Shown here: in pieces, positions 16,300 to 22,767 of the stretch | Layout of the letters: each line of letters starts with the position of its first letter | Position numbering within the stretch: position 1 is the first letter of the stretch | DNA from: Candidatus Dormiibacterota bacterium | GTDB taxonomy: Bacteria > Chloroflexota > Dormibacteria > Dormibacterales > Dormibacteraceae | Length of the DNA: 64,000 nucleotides | Reading direction: 5' to 3' | NCBI GenBank assembly: GCA_024280995.1 | Contig: JAMXLM010000015.1 | Span: 1-64,000, forward strand | Position numbers and translations under genes: made by a program | The notes under the pieces: model-generated | Told to the model about the DNA's origin: nothing | Databases searched by the model: none | The model's input: the letters and a program-made list of their open reading frames with translations, nothing else

Positions 16300-17472
16300 A
16301 TGTTCGGCAACCAGTTCACCCAGCTGGCCCTGCCAATTGCCGCCGCGATCACTCTCCACGCCACCGCGATCGAGATGGGACTGCTCGGCGCGCTGCGCTT
16401 CGTCCCCGCCTTGATCGTGGGGTTGCCCGCCGGCGTGTGGGCCGACCGAACCCGGCGCAAGCCGCTCCTGGTTGCATCTCAGCTGGTGAACGCCGTCGCC
16501 CTGGCGACGATCCCGGCCGCCGCGCTGGTCCACCTGCTTTCGATCGGCCAGCTGTTCGTCGTCGCGTTCGTGGCCGGCATGGCCGCCACGATCCAGAGCA
16601 TCGCCCAGACTGCCTTCGTGCCGGCGATCGCGGGCCGCGACCGGCTCATCGAGGCGAACACGCGCATCCAGGCGAGCTTCACCGTCGCCAACCTCGCCGG
16701 CCCGGGCGTCGCCGGCGCCGCCGTGCAGCTCCTCACCGCGCCGATCGCGATCGCGTTCGACGCCGCCAGTTTCGTGGTCGGAGGGCTGACCTCCGCGTGG
16801 GCGCGAGTCGAGGAGACCGTCGCAGCGCCGGCGCGCGGCCGGACGCTCGCCGACATCGTCGAGGGACAGGCCTGGCTCTGGCGGCAGCCGCTCGTCCGCG
16901 CGATCACCCTGACGATCCTGATCAACAACGGCGGCGGGAACATCACGTTCGCCGTTTTCGTGCTGTATTTCGTCGGCCGCCTGGGTATCACTCCGGCGCA
17001 GCTGGGCTTGATCTTCGCCACCAGCGGTCTTGCCTCGCTGGTTGGCGCTCGACTGAGCCGGCCGCTGGTGCGACGCGGGTGGCTGGGTCGCGTGATGGCG
17101 TTTGGCGCGATGCTCGTCGTGCTCGGACAGTCAGGGACGCTGATCGCCGCGTACTCGCCGCGCCAGTCCGCCTTCCCGATCCTTGTCGCATTCAGCGCGC
17201 TGGTCGGGGTCTCACTGATGGTCTACAACGTGAACCAGCAGTCGATCCGGCAGGCGGTGACACCCGACCGGCTTCTCGGCCGGGTCCAGTCAGGCGTCTT
17301 CGTGCTGGTCGCGCTTGCTCAGGTAACCGGTTCGCTCGCCGGTGGCGCGATCGGCCAGGCTGCCGGATTGCGCGCTGCTATCACCGTCGGCGTGGCGGTG
17401 ACCTTGATCAGCGCGCTGCCGAGCATCTTCTCGCCGCTGCGCCGGCTTCGCCAGGTCCCTGCCCTGGCTTAG
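16300..17472 (+). CDS. MFS transporter, probably 5'-truncated by a nonsense codon
   Basis: A 390-residue MFS protein from the first ATG after the amber codon, 422 residues if read from GTG 16204. About 11-12 membrane helices remain. The loop 2-3 motif GVWADRTRRKPLL is intact near residue 44, and the second half has the equivalent GARLSRPLVRRG. Similar to tetracycline/macrolide-type or EntS-like exporters. The first transmembrane helix is only partly preserved if translation begins here, and no ribosome-binding site precedes this ATG, so the gene may be inactive, read through, or the TAG may be a sequencing error. It ends 4 bp inside the convergent subunit IV gene. Confidence 0.8.
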   Translation: MFGNQFTQLALPIAAAITLHATAIEMGLLGALRFVPALIVGLPAGVWADRTRRKPLLVASQLVNAVALATIPAAALVHLLSIGQLFVVAFVAGMAATIQSIAQTAFVPAIAGRDRLIEANTRIQASFTVANLAGPGVAGAAVQLLTAPIAIAFDAASFVVGGLTSAWARVEETVAAPARGRTLADIVEGQAWLWRQPLVRAITLTILINNGGGNITFAVFVLYFVGRLGITPAQLGLIFATSGLASLVGARLSRPLVRRGWLGRVMAFGAMLVVLGQSGTLIAAYSPRQSAFPILVAFSALVGVSLMVYNVNQQSIRQAVTPDRLLGRVQSGVFVLVALAQVTGSLAGGAIGQAAGLRAAITVGVAVTLISALPSIFSPLRRLRQVPALA

Positions 17473-17987
17473 CCTCCGCAAACCGGGCCATTGATCGGCC
17501 ACGGGATGCATAGCTGCGGCACGAATGCGGCCCACGCCGTCAGCAGCGCGATGATGGTCAGGCCCACGACCCAGATCGTGCCCGTGATGCGGTTGCGCTT
17601 GGGCACCGGCCACGACGCCCAACCGAACCGGCGCGCCAGCCTCGGCCCGATCGACGTGTCGAGCACCGGCCACAGGATCAGTCCGAGCACCAGCACGGTC
17701 GGCACCAGGATCGTCGTGATCAGCGCCGGCCCCAGCTTCGCGAACTGGAACAGAGCGAGGAAGTACCACTCCGGCCGCGGGATGTTCAAAGCGCGCGCAT
17801 CGGCGGCCTGCCCTGGCTCGAGCAGCGGCCTCCCGACGACGGCCAGGATGCCAAGGAGGACGAGCACCGCCGTGGTCAGCACCATGTACGGCCAGACCTG
17901 GTCCGGGAAGAACGGGTGCGTCCGGCTGTCGGGCGCATCGTCAGGCGCGGGAGTGGTCGGCGAGCCGGGGCGATCCAGCTCGATCAC
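17469..17987 (-). CDS. Cytochrome b C-terminal part (subunit IV-like)
   Basis: A 172-residue membrane protein corresponding to the C-terminal portion of cytochrome b, like PetD/subunit IV. After a Pro-rich N-terminus it has the FFPDQVWPYMVL entry helix, the quinol-oxidation (Qo) site motif PEWYF at residues 72-76, and three to four membrane helices. The tail LCIPWPINGPVCGG contains two cysteines that are unusual here. It starts inside the stop of the b6-like gene (4-bp overlap). In a complete complex these two proteins bind quinol and pass electrons to a Rieske protein, but neither a Rieske protein nor a c-type cytochrome is encoded nearby. Confidence 0.9.
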   Translation of the reverse strand: MIELDRPGSPTTPAPDDAPDSRTHPFFPDQVWPYMVLTTAVLVLLGILAVVGRPLLEPGQAADARALNIPRPEWYFLALFQFAKLGPALITTILVPTVLVLGLILWPVLDTSIGPRLARRFGWASWPVPKRNRITGTIWVVGLTIIALLTAWAAFVPQLCIPWPINGPVCGG

Positions 17988-18667
17988 GACGGCTCCGCCG
18001 GCCCGAATCGACGCTCCAGGCGATAGAAGAGATACAGCAGCCCTGTAATCACCGCCGGCAGCAGCACGACATGCGCCATGAAGAATCGCAGCAGCGTCGG
18101 CGTGCCAATCAGCGGGCCTCCCTGGATCAGATACTTGATGAACGTGCTCACGCTGCCTGGAAACACGCCACTACCTGAGGCGATGGCGATCTCCCGACCA
18201 CGCGAGAGATACGCGTTCGCGTCCCATGGAAGCAGCGACCCCGTAAAGCTGAACAGGATGATCACGAGGAAGATGACGACGCCGACCATCCAGTTCAGCT
18301 CACGCGGCGGCCGGTAATCGCCGTTCCAGAACGCGGCCGTCATGTACACGAGGGCGGTTACCAACAGCAGGTTCGCGCCCCAGAAGTGAACACCGCGGAT
18401 CAGCCAGCCGAGGTAGGCCGTGTTCTGGATGAAGACGACGCTCGTGAACGCGGGAGCCGGGGCGCCGGCGCCGTCCGGCACGTAGCTGAGGCCCAGCAGG
18501 AAACCCGTGATGAACTCGATCCCGATCAGGATCACGGCCACCGCGCCGAGGTAGTGATAGGCGGTAGTCGCGTAGTTCGGAACCCTGCGGTTGAGCACCG
18601 TCTGCACCGACTCTCTGAGCTCGAGTCGGTCGTCCAGCCAGTCGACGACTGCTCTCTGCAGGCCCAT
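17984..18667 (-). CDS. Cytochrome b N-terminal part (b6-like), lacking heme-bn histidines
   Basis: A 227-residue membrane protein aligning without gaps to cytochrome b6 over helices A-D: ITGFLLGLSY in helix A, GWLIRGVHFW in helix B, RPPRELNW, then GSLLPWD, and TLLRFFMAHVVLLP in helix D. His 94 and His 199 correspond to the heme-bp (Qo-side) ligands. The partners for the second heme are absent: position 108 is Tyr and position 214 is Phe where b6 has His. The Cys that binds heme cn in b6f is also not present. GGAGG precedes the ATG. It is coupled to the subunit IV gene. Family assignment is firm, but the protein is predicted to hold only one b heme. Confidence 0.92.
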   Translation of the reverse strand: MGLQRAVVDWLDDRLELRESVQTVLNRRVPNYATTAYHYLGAVAVILIGIEFITGFLLGLSYVPDGAGAPAPAFTSVVFIQNTAYLGWLIRGVHFWGANLLLVTALVYMTAAFWNGDYRPPRELNWMVGVVIFLVIILFSFTGSLLPWDANAYLSRGREIAIASGSGVFPGSVSTFIKYLIQGGPLIGTPTLLRFFMAHVVLLPAVITGLLYLFYRLERRFGPAEPS

Positions 18668-18714
18668 TCTTGCTCTACCTCCAGGAACCCGCGTTACCGG
18701 GTCGGGATTCCAAT

Positions 18715-19512
18715 CTACGCCTCGTCGAGGAACGCCAACGTGGCGGCCGCGAAGAGCGGCGACATGAAGATGTTGTAGTGGGTCACGCCGGGCAGGATGG
18801 CCAGCGCGTGGCCGCCCTTCGCCCGCCCCTCGCCCATCCAGCCGCCGTCGCGAAGGCCGCCGTCCAGTAGTTTGAACACTTCGACATAGTGGCTTGGGGG
18901 TGCCATGTCGGCGTCACCGGCAACGATGAGGGTCGGCATCTTCAGTCCACGCACGTCCTCGCTGAAGTCGAAGTCCTTGGCCATCGACTGGCCCATCTTG
19001 TCCAGCAGCTTGGGGAAGTCCTGAGGTCGCGGCGCGACGCGGACGTAGCTCTCGTACATCGGCGTCGACTTCATGAACTCGGCGGCGGCGGCGTTGACCT
19101 GCAGCTGCTGAGCGAGCATCTCCGGCGGGATGGCGTCTCGCCGGACGTTGGCGGAAACCGCGACCAGGCGACGAACCTTCTCCGGGTATTTGAACGCCAG
19201 CTGGAGCGCGACCCCACCGCCCAGCGAGTAGCCGACCACGTCCGGCTTCTCGAGGCCGAGGTGATCGATCAGCGCCGCGATGTCGTCCGCCATCAGCCGC
19301 ACGTCGATCGGCCGGTCGATGTCGGCGGTTCGGCCGTGACCCTGCAGGTCGACGGCGATCACCCGATGCTTCGCGGCGAGCTGAGGAATGATCGGCGCGA
19401 ACATCTCGCCTGATCCAAGACCGCCGTGGAGCAGCACGAGCGGCCGTCCGCTGCCGTGAATCTCGTAATACAGGTTGATGCCGTTCACGTTTGCGTAGTT
19501 GTTCTCACTCAT
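18715..19512 (-). CDS. Alpha/beta hydrolase
   Basis: A 265-residue alpha/beta-hydrolase fold enzyme. The oxyanion region is LVLLHGGLGSGEMF near residue 26, the nucleophile elbow VVGYSLGGGVALQ has Ser near 97, the acid is probably in IVAGDADMAPP near 201, and the catalytic His is in PGVTHYNIFMS near 245. No signal peptide, so cytoplasmic. It resembles pimeloyl-ester or aromatic ring-cleavage hydrolases, but the substrate cannot be deduced. A GAGGAG motif lies 11 nt before the ATG. It is divergent from the broken SRPBCC gene. Confidence 0.9.
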   Translation of the reverse strand: MSENNYANVNGINLYYEIHGSGRPLVLLHGGLGSGEMFAPIIPQLAAKHRVIAVDLQGHGRTADIDRPIDVRLMADDIAALIDHLGLEKPDVVGYSLGGGVALQLAFKYPEKVRRLVAVSANVRRDAIPPEMLAQQLQVNAAAAEFMKSTPMYESYVRVAPRPQDFPKLLDKMGQSMAKDFDFSEDVRGLKMPTLIVAGDADMAPPSHYVEVFKLLDGGLRDGGWMGEGRAKGGHALAILPGVTHYNIFMSPLFAAATLAFLDEA

Positions 19513-19566
19513 GCAGCTACAGACTCCTCTTGTTTTGTGAATTCATCGCTGACTAACCTTCGCATC

Positions 19567-20013
19567 GTGGTCGTCAATGTCTGCCCCGCTGCGACCACCA
19601 CCGCGCTTCCGGAAAAGGTGTGGAACGTCATCGCGTCGATAGACCGGTGGAGCGAGTGGACCGGCGCCGCGGTCTTGACCGTCGAGCCGCCCGGACCCAT
19701 CCAGCCCGGGCAGCACATTCGCCTTGGCGCCCCAACGCTGCGCTTCCTGCAGTTCACCATTGACATCTCTGATCTCGATCCCCAGCGTCGCTGGATCGAC
19801 CTCGTCGCGCGCTTCCCCTTCGGCATCGACAACCACGAGCACCTGACGCTCACCGAAACCAAAGAAGGCGGAACGCTCGTCCGATTCAATTGAGACTTCC
19901 ATCTCCCGCCCGGGTGGCGGGGCCGCCTGGTCGACATCTTTCTCGGGCGGGAGCTGCGGCGCGGACCTGAGGATTCCTTACGTGACCTGATCCGCGCCGC
20001 CGAGAACAGTTAG
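19567..20013 (+). pseudogene. SRPBCC family gene interrupted by an in-frame TGA
   Basis: From GTG 19567 the frame encodes an SRPBCC (polyketide-cyclase-like) ligand-binding protein: EKVWNVIASIDRWSEWTGA, then PGQHIRLGAP, then RRWIDLVARFPFGIDNHEHL. A TGA at 19891-19893 interrupts it after TLVRFN. The same frame continues with DFHLPPGWRGRLVDIFLGRE and ends at TAG 20013 after another 40 codons, and W is expected at the stop position. The real 3' end overlaps the convergent VOC gene stop by 4 bp, as expected for an originally intact 148-codon gene. TAACCT 7 nt before the GTG is a possible leaderless promoter. Either a recent nonsense mutation or a sequencing error. Confidence 0.7.
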
Positions 20014-20465
20014 GCCCGCCCCTTGGCCGCTGCTTTGGGTCCGGCCTGGTGCGACGTCGGCGCCAGCTGCACGACTCGGAGCTGATTGCCAAACGGGTCG
20101 CGGATGCCGAAGTCGGTGCCGTACTCGCGCTCGGTGAGCTCGTCCGTGACCTCGACGCCCTTCGCCTTGAGCGACTCGTACGTCTTCTTCGCGTCGCCGG
20201 TGGTGAAGCCGGCCGCGAACCCGCTGGCGCCCTTGCTGATCAGCCCGCGCACCTGCTCCGCGGTCTTGGGGTCCATCGCGGGTGGTCCGGGAAGCTCGAG
20301 CAGGATGTCGTGCGACGGGTCGCCCGGCGCCCTGACCGTCAGCCACCGCATCACGCCGAGGTCCATGTCGTTGCTGACCTCGAGGCCGAGCTTGCCGACG
20401 TAGAAGTCGAGCGCCTTGTCCTGGTCGAAAACGAAGATGTGCGAGATGTTGATCGTGTTCAGCAT
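20010..20465 (-). CDS. VOC (glyoxalase/bleomycin-resistance) superfamily protein
   Basis: A 151-residue VOC-fold protein: ISHIFVFDQDKALDFYVGKL at the N-terminus is the first beta-alpha-beta module, and YGTDFGIRDPFGNQLRVVQL near residue 115 is the second, with the usual DPxGN turn. Such proteins bind a metal and act as lyases, isomerases, dioxygenases or drug-binding proteins. The ATG at 20465 was preferred over an upstream Met because AAGGAGGA stands 6 nt before it. The adjacent AraC gene is upstream on the same strand, and AraC plus VOC pairs are common, with the regulator controlling the pair. The Ala/Lys-rich tail after residue 138 is not part of the fold. Confidence 0.9.
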   Translation of the reverse strand: MLNTINISHIFVFDQDKALDFYVGKLGLEVSNDMDLGVMRWLTVRAPGDPSHDILLELPGPPAMDPKTAEQVRGLISKGASGFAAGFTTGDAKKTYESLKAKGVEVTDELTEREYGTDFGIRDPFGNQLRVVQLAPTSHQAGPKAAAKGRA

Positions 20466-20502
20466 CGTTGTCCTCCTTCGAAATTTGACGTTGAAACCGA
20501 TG

Positions 20503-20925
20503 CTATTGGCCGTTCTTTTTGGCCGCTTCTCCAAAACTGCTGGGTCTCATCCAGGACATCGTGAAGCAGGTCGGCGCCCTGATGACCTCTCCTCGCGCCC
20601 GGTAGTCGGTAGGGTTCTCCCCGACGATGTCGCGAAACGTGCGGCTGAAGCTGCCGAGGCTGCTGAAGCCGACCTCGAAGCAGATGTCGGTGATGCTTCG
20701 TCCGGACTCGCGCAGCAGGAACATCGCCCGCTCGACGCGCCGGCGTTGAAGGTAGCGGTGCGGCGTTTCGCCGAAGGTCGCCCTGAACGTGCGTATGAAG
20801 TGCGCCTGGGAGACGCTCGCCACGCTCGCCAGCTCGGGGATGTCGAGCGGCTGCGCGTAGGCGCGGTCAATCGCGTCCCGCGCGCGCAGCATCCGGCGGT
20901 TCAGCTCCTCGACGGCGCGGGTCAC
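20503..20925 (-). CDS. AraC family transcriptional regulator (stand-alone HTH)
   Basis: A 140-residue protein that is almost entirely the double helix-turn-helix of AraC/XylS regulators: LDIPELASVASVSQAHFIRT as the first HTH and SITDICFEVGFSSLGSFSRT with the signature FRDIVGENPTDYR as the second. There is no N-terminal sensing domain, so it is a short AraC protein like those linked to VOC or DUF proteins. Its C-terminal tail runs to about 40 bp before the VOC gene start, and its own start lies 4 bp inside the FAD oxidoreductase stop, so all three may form one unit. It probably controls the VOC gene. Confidence 0.92.
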   Translation of the reverse strand: MTRAVEELNRRMLRARDAIDRAYAQPLDIPELASVASVSQAHFIRTFRATFGETPHRYLQRRRVERAMFLLRESGRSITDICFEVGFSSLGSFSRTFRDIVGENPTDYRARGEVIRAPTCFTMSWMRPSSFGEAAKKNGQ

Positions 20926-22121
20926 CGGCCCTGACCTTCGAACGCTGCGCGACCGGCGACAAGGCGCGCGCCGGCGGCTATCTCGCTGTCGGGTTCGAGC
21001 TCGGGATCGCCGCCGCGGTCGAGGCCGACGACTGCGCGCACCACCCCACCCTCCAGGTAGAACCCGACGAACTTGCGCTCGGCGAGCGAGCCGCGGACCA
21101 CGAAGCTGTCCCAGCGCCGCGCGTGGCCGGCGTACTCGATCTTGTGCTCGTACTGGTCCGACCAGAACGTATAGAGGTAGTCGAACTCAGCCCGGCGGAG
21201 CATCGATGTCGCCGCCGCCGCGCCTTGCTTCTCGGCGTTGTTGTAATGCTCGACCCGCACGCGGCCGAACAGGGGATGCAGGACGTTGGCGACGTCGCCC
21301 GCGGCGAAAACGTCGGGCGCGCTGGTCCGGCACTGGGAGTCGACCAGGATGCCGCTGTCGCAGTCGATGCCCGCATCCAGCGCGAGCTCGACGTTCGGCT
21401 GAATGCCGACCGCCACCACGGCCAGGTCGCATTCGATCTGGCGCCCGCCCGGTGTCACCGCACGCTCGAGCCGTGTCGTGCCCTCGAAACGCGCGACTGA
21501 ATCGCCGGGCACGAGCTCGACCCCCTTCTCGGTGTGGAACCCGCCCACGACCTGCGCCACCTCAGCGCCGAGCACTGCCTCCAGGGGCGCCCCGCCCGGG
21601 AAAACCGCCGTCACCTCGACCCCCAGCTGACGGAGCGAGGCCGCAACCTCGGAGCCGATGAACCCCATGCCGACCACCAGCGCCCGGGCGCCCGGTTTCG
21701 CGGCTCGCCTTATCGCGTCGCAGTCGGCAACCGTCCGGAGCTGAAAAACGCCGCGGAGCTCCGCGCCGGGCACGTCGAGCTTCCGATTCCGTCCGCCGGT
21801 GGCGAGCAGCAGCTTCGAGTAGTCGAGGCTCCGCCCGCTCTCGAGGTACACGCGATGGGCCACCGGGTCGATTCTCGTCGCGGTCTCGTGGACGAGCCCG
21901 ACCCGGTTCGCCTCGTACCAATCGGCCGGCTCGACGAGCCAACCCTTCAGCGACTCCTCGCCACGCAGGTAGCCCTTCGACAGGGGAGGGCGACCGAACG
22001 GAACCCCGGGCTCATCGCCGACGAGGTGAATCGGTCCGTCGAAGCCCTCCGCGCGAAGCGCTTTCGCGGCGTTGCCGCCGGTCATCCCGGCGCCGATGAT
22101 CACGATCGTTTCGCTCGCCAC
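20922..22121 (-). CDS. NAD(P)/FAD-dependent oxidoreductase (ferredoxin reductase type)
   Basis: A 399-residue flavoprotein from GTG 22121. N-terminal FAD fingerprint TIVIIGAGMTGGNAAKALR, the PFGRPPLSKGYL segment typical of rubredoxin/ferredoxin reductases of oxygenase systems, a second NAD fingerprint ALVVGMGFIGSEVAASLR near residue 145, and the FAD-binding VFAAGDVAN near 265. It would pass electrons from NAD(P)H to a small iron-sulfur protein, but none is encoded nearby. An upstream extension of 27 codons is open but overlaps the divergent TetR start and promoter, so the later GTG that begins right at the fingerprint was chosen. Probably controlled by the TetR protein. Confidence 0.88.
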   Translation of the reverse strand: MASETIVIIGAGMTGGNAAKALRAEGFDGPIHLVGDEPGVPFGRPPLSKGYLRGEESLKGWLVEPADWYEANRVGLVHETATRIDPVAHRVYLESGRSLDYSKLLLATGGRNRKLDVPGAELRGVFQLRTVADCDAIRRAAKPGARALVVGMGFIGSEVAASLRQLGVEVTAVFPGGAPLEAVLGAEVAQVVGGFHTEKGVELVPGDSVARFEGTTRLERAVTPGGRQIECDLAVVAVGIQPNVELALDAGIDCDSGILVDSQCRTSAPDVFAAGDVANVLHPLFGRVRVEHYNNAEKQGAAAATSMLRRAEFDYLYTFWSDQYEHKIEYAGHARRWDSFVVRGSLAERKFVGFYLEGGVVRAVVGLDRGGDPELEPDSEIAAGARLVAGRAAFEGQGR

Positions 22122-22144
22122 CAGGAGATAGTTTCGCTGGCGAC

Positions 22145-22200
22145 TTGACAAAGCCGCCCGGCGCTTGGTTGAATAGTCAACCAATGTTGACTGATCATTC
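22145..22200 (+). promoter_or_regulatory. TetR promoter with candidate autoregulatory operator
   Basis: TTGACA (22145-22150) and TTGAAT (22169-22174) are spaced by 18 bp, 9 nt before the TetR ATG at 22184. Around the start the half-sites TTGAATAGTCAAC (22169-22181) and GTTGACTGATCATTCAA (from 22186) form an inverted repeat with one 4-nt insertion. It covers the -10 box and the start codon, as expected for a self-repressing TetR protein that may also act on the divergent oxidoreductase. Confidence 0.55.
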
Positions 22201-22765
22201 AATCAAACCGGACACCCGGACCAAGATCCTTGACGCCGCCTTCACCGTCCTCAGCCGCCAGGGCTACGAGAACGCCTCGATCAAGGACATCGCCGAGGAG
22301 GCGGGCGTCGCCCAGGGCCTGGTCCACTACCACTACAAGTCGAAGCAGCAGCTGGTGCTCGCGGTCCTCGAGTTCGTGTGCCAGAAGGTCGAGGTCGGCG
22401 CGGTGGAGGGCGAAGCCGGCGCGCGCCAGGCCTTCGAGCACACCAAGGCGATGCTCAAGGAGATGCGCGACACCCACGCCCTCTACATCCAGCTGATCGG
22501 CATCGGGCTGCACGACCAGGCAATCGGCAACGGCGTCCGCGAGTTCATCCGCGCCGACCGCGCCAACGTCGAGGACATCGCCCGCCAGGTCCTTGGCGAG
22601 CGCGGCGCCGACACAGCGCCCGCCCGCAGCATCGCCGGGGTCGTCTGGGCGGCGATCCTCGGAATCATGGTCCAGTCCCTGGTCGATCCTGAGTTCAACG
22701 CCGACGAGGCGGTCGACGCGCTCGCCGCGATGTCACTCACCGCCGTATTTCCGGGAGGAAGTTAG
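22184..22765 (+). CDS. TetR family transcriptional regulator
   Basis: A 193-residue TetR repressor. The N-terminal HTH is TKILDAAFTVLSRQGYENAS then IKDIAEEAGVAQGLVHYHYKSKQQL, ending at about residue 55. The rest is the helical ligand-binding/dimerisation domain. The ATG at 22184 gives the usual N-terminus; an upstream Met would overlap the promoter. The MMPL transporter gene follows after 2 bp, so repressor and exporter form an operon, the standard arrangement in which ligand binding releases expression of an efflux or lipid transporter. Confidence 0.94.
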   Translation: MLTDHSIKPDTRTKILDAAFTVLSRQGYENASIKDIAEEAGVAQGLVHYHYKSKQQLVLAVLEFVCQKVEVGAVEGEAGARQAFEHTKAMLKEMRDTHALYIQLIGIGLHDQAIGNGVREFIRADRANVEDIARQVLGERGADTAPARSIAGVVWAAILGIMVQSLVDPEFNADEAVDALAAMSLTAVFPGGS

Positions 22766-22767
22766 AA

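Noticed and set aside
19891-19893. TGA read as Trp by an altered genetic code
   Set aside because: TGA ends many intact genes in this window (for example the kinase, ArsR and SDR genes), and the similar case at 16279 is TAG, which a TGA recoding cannot explain.
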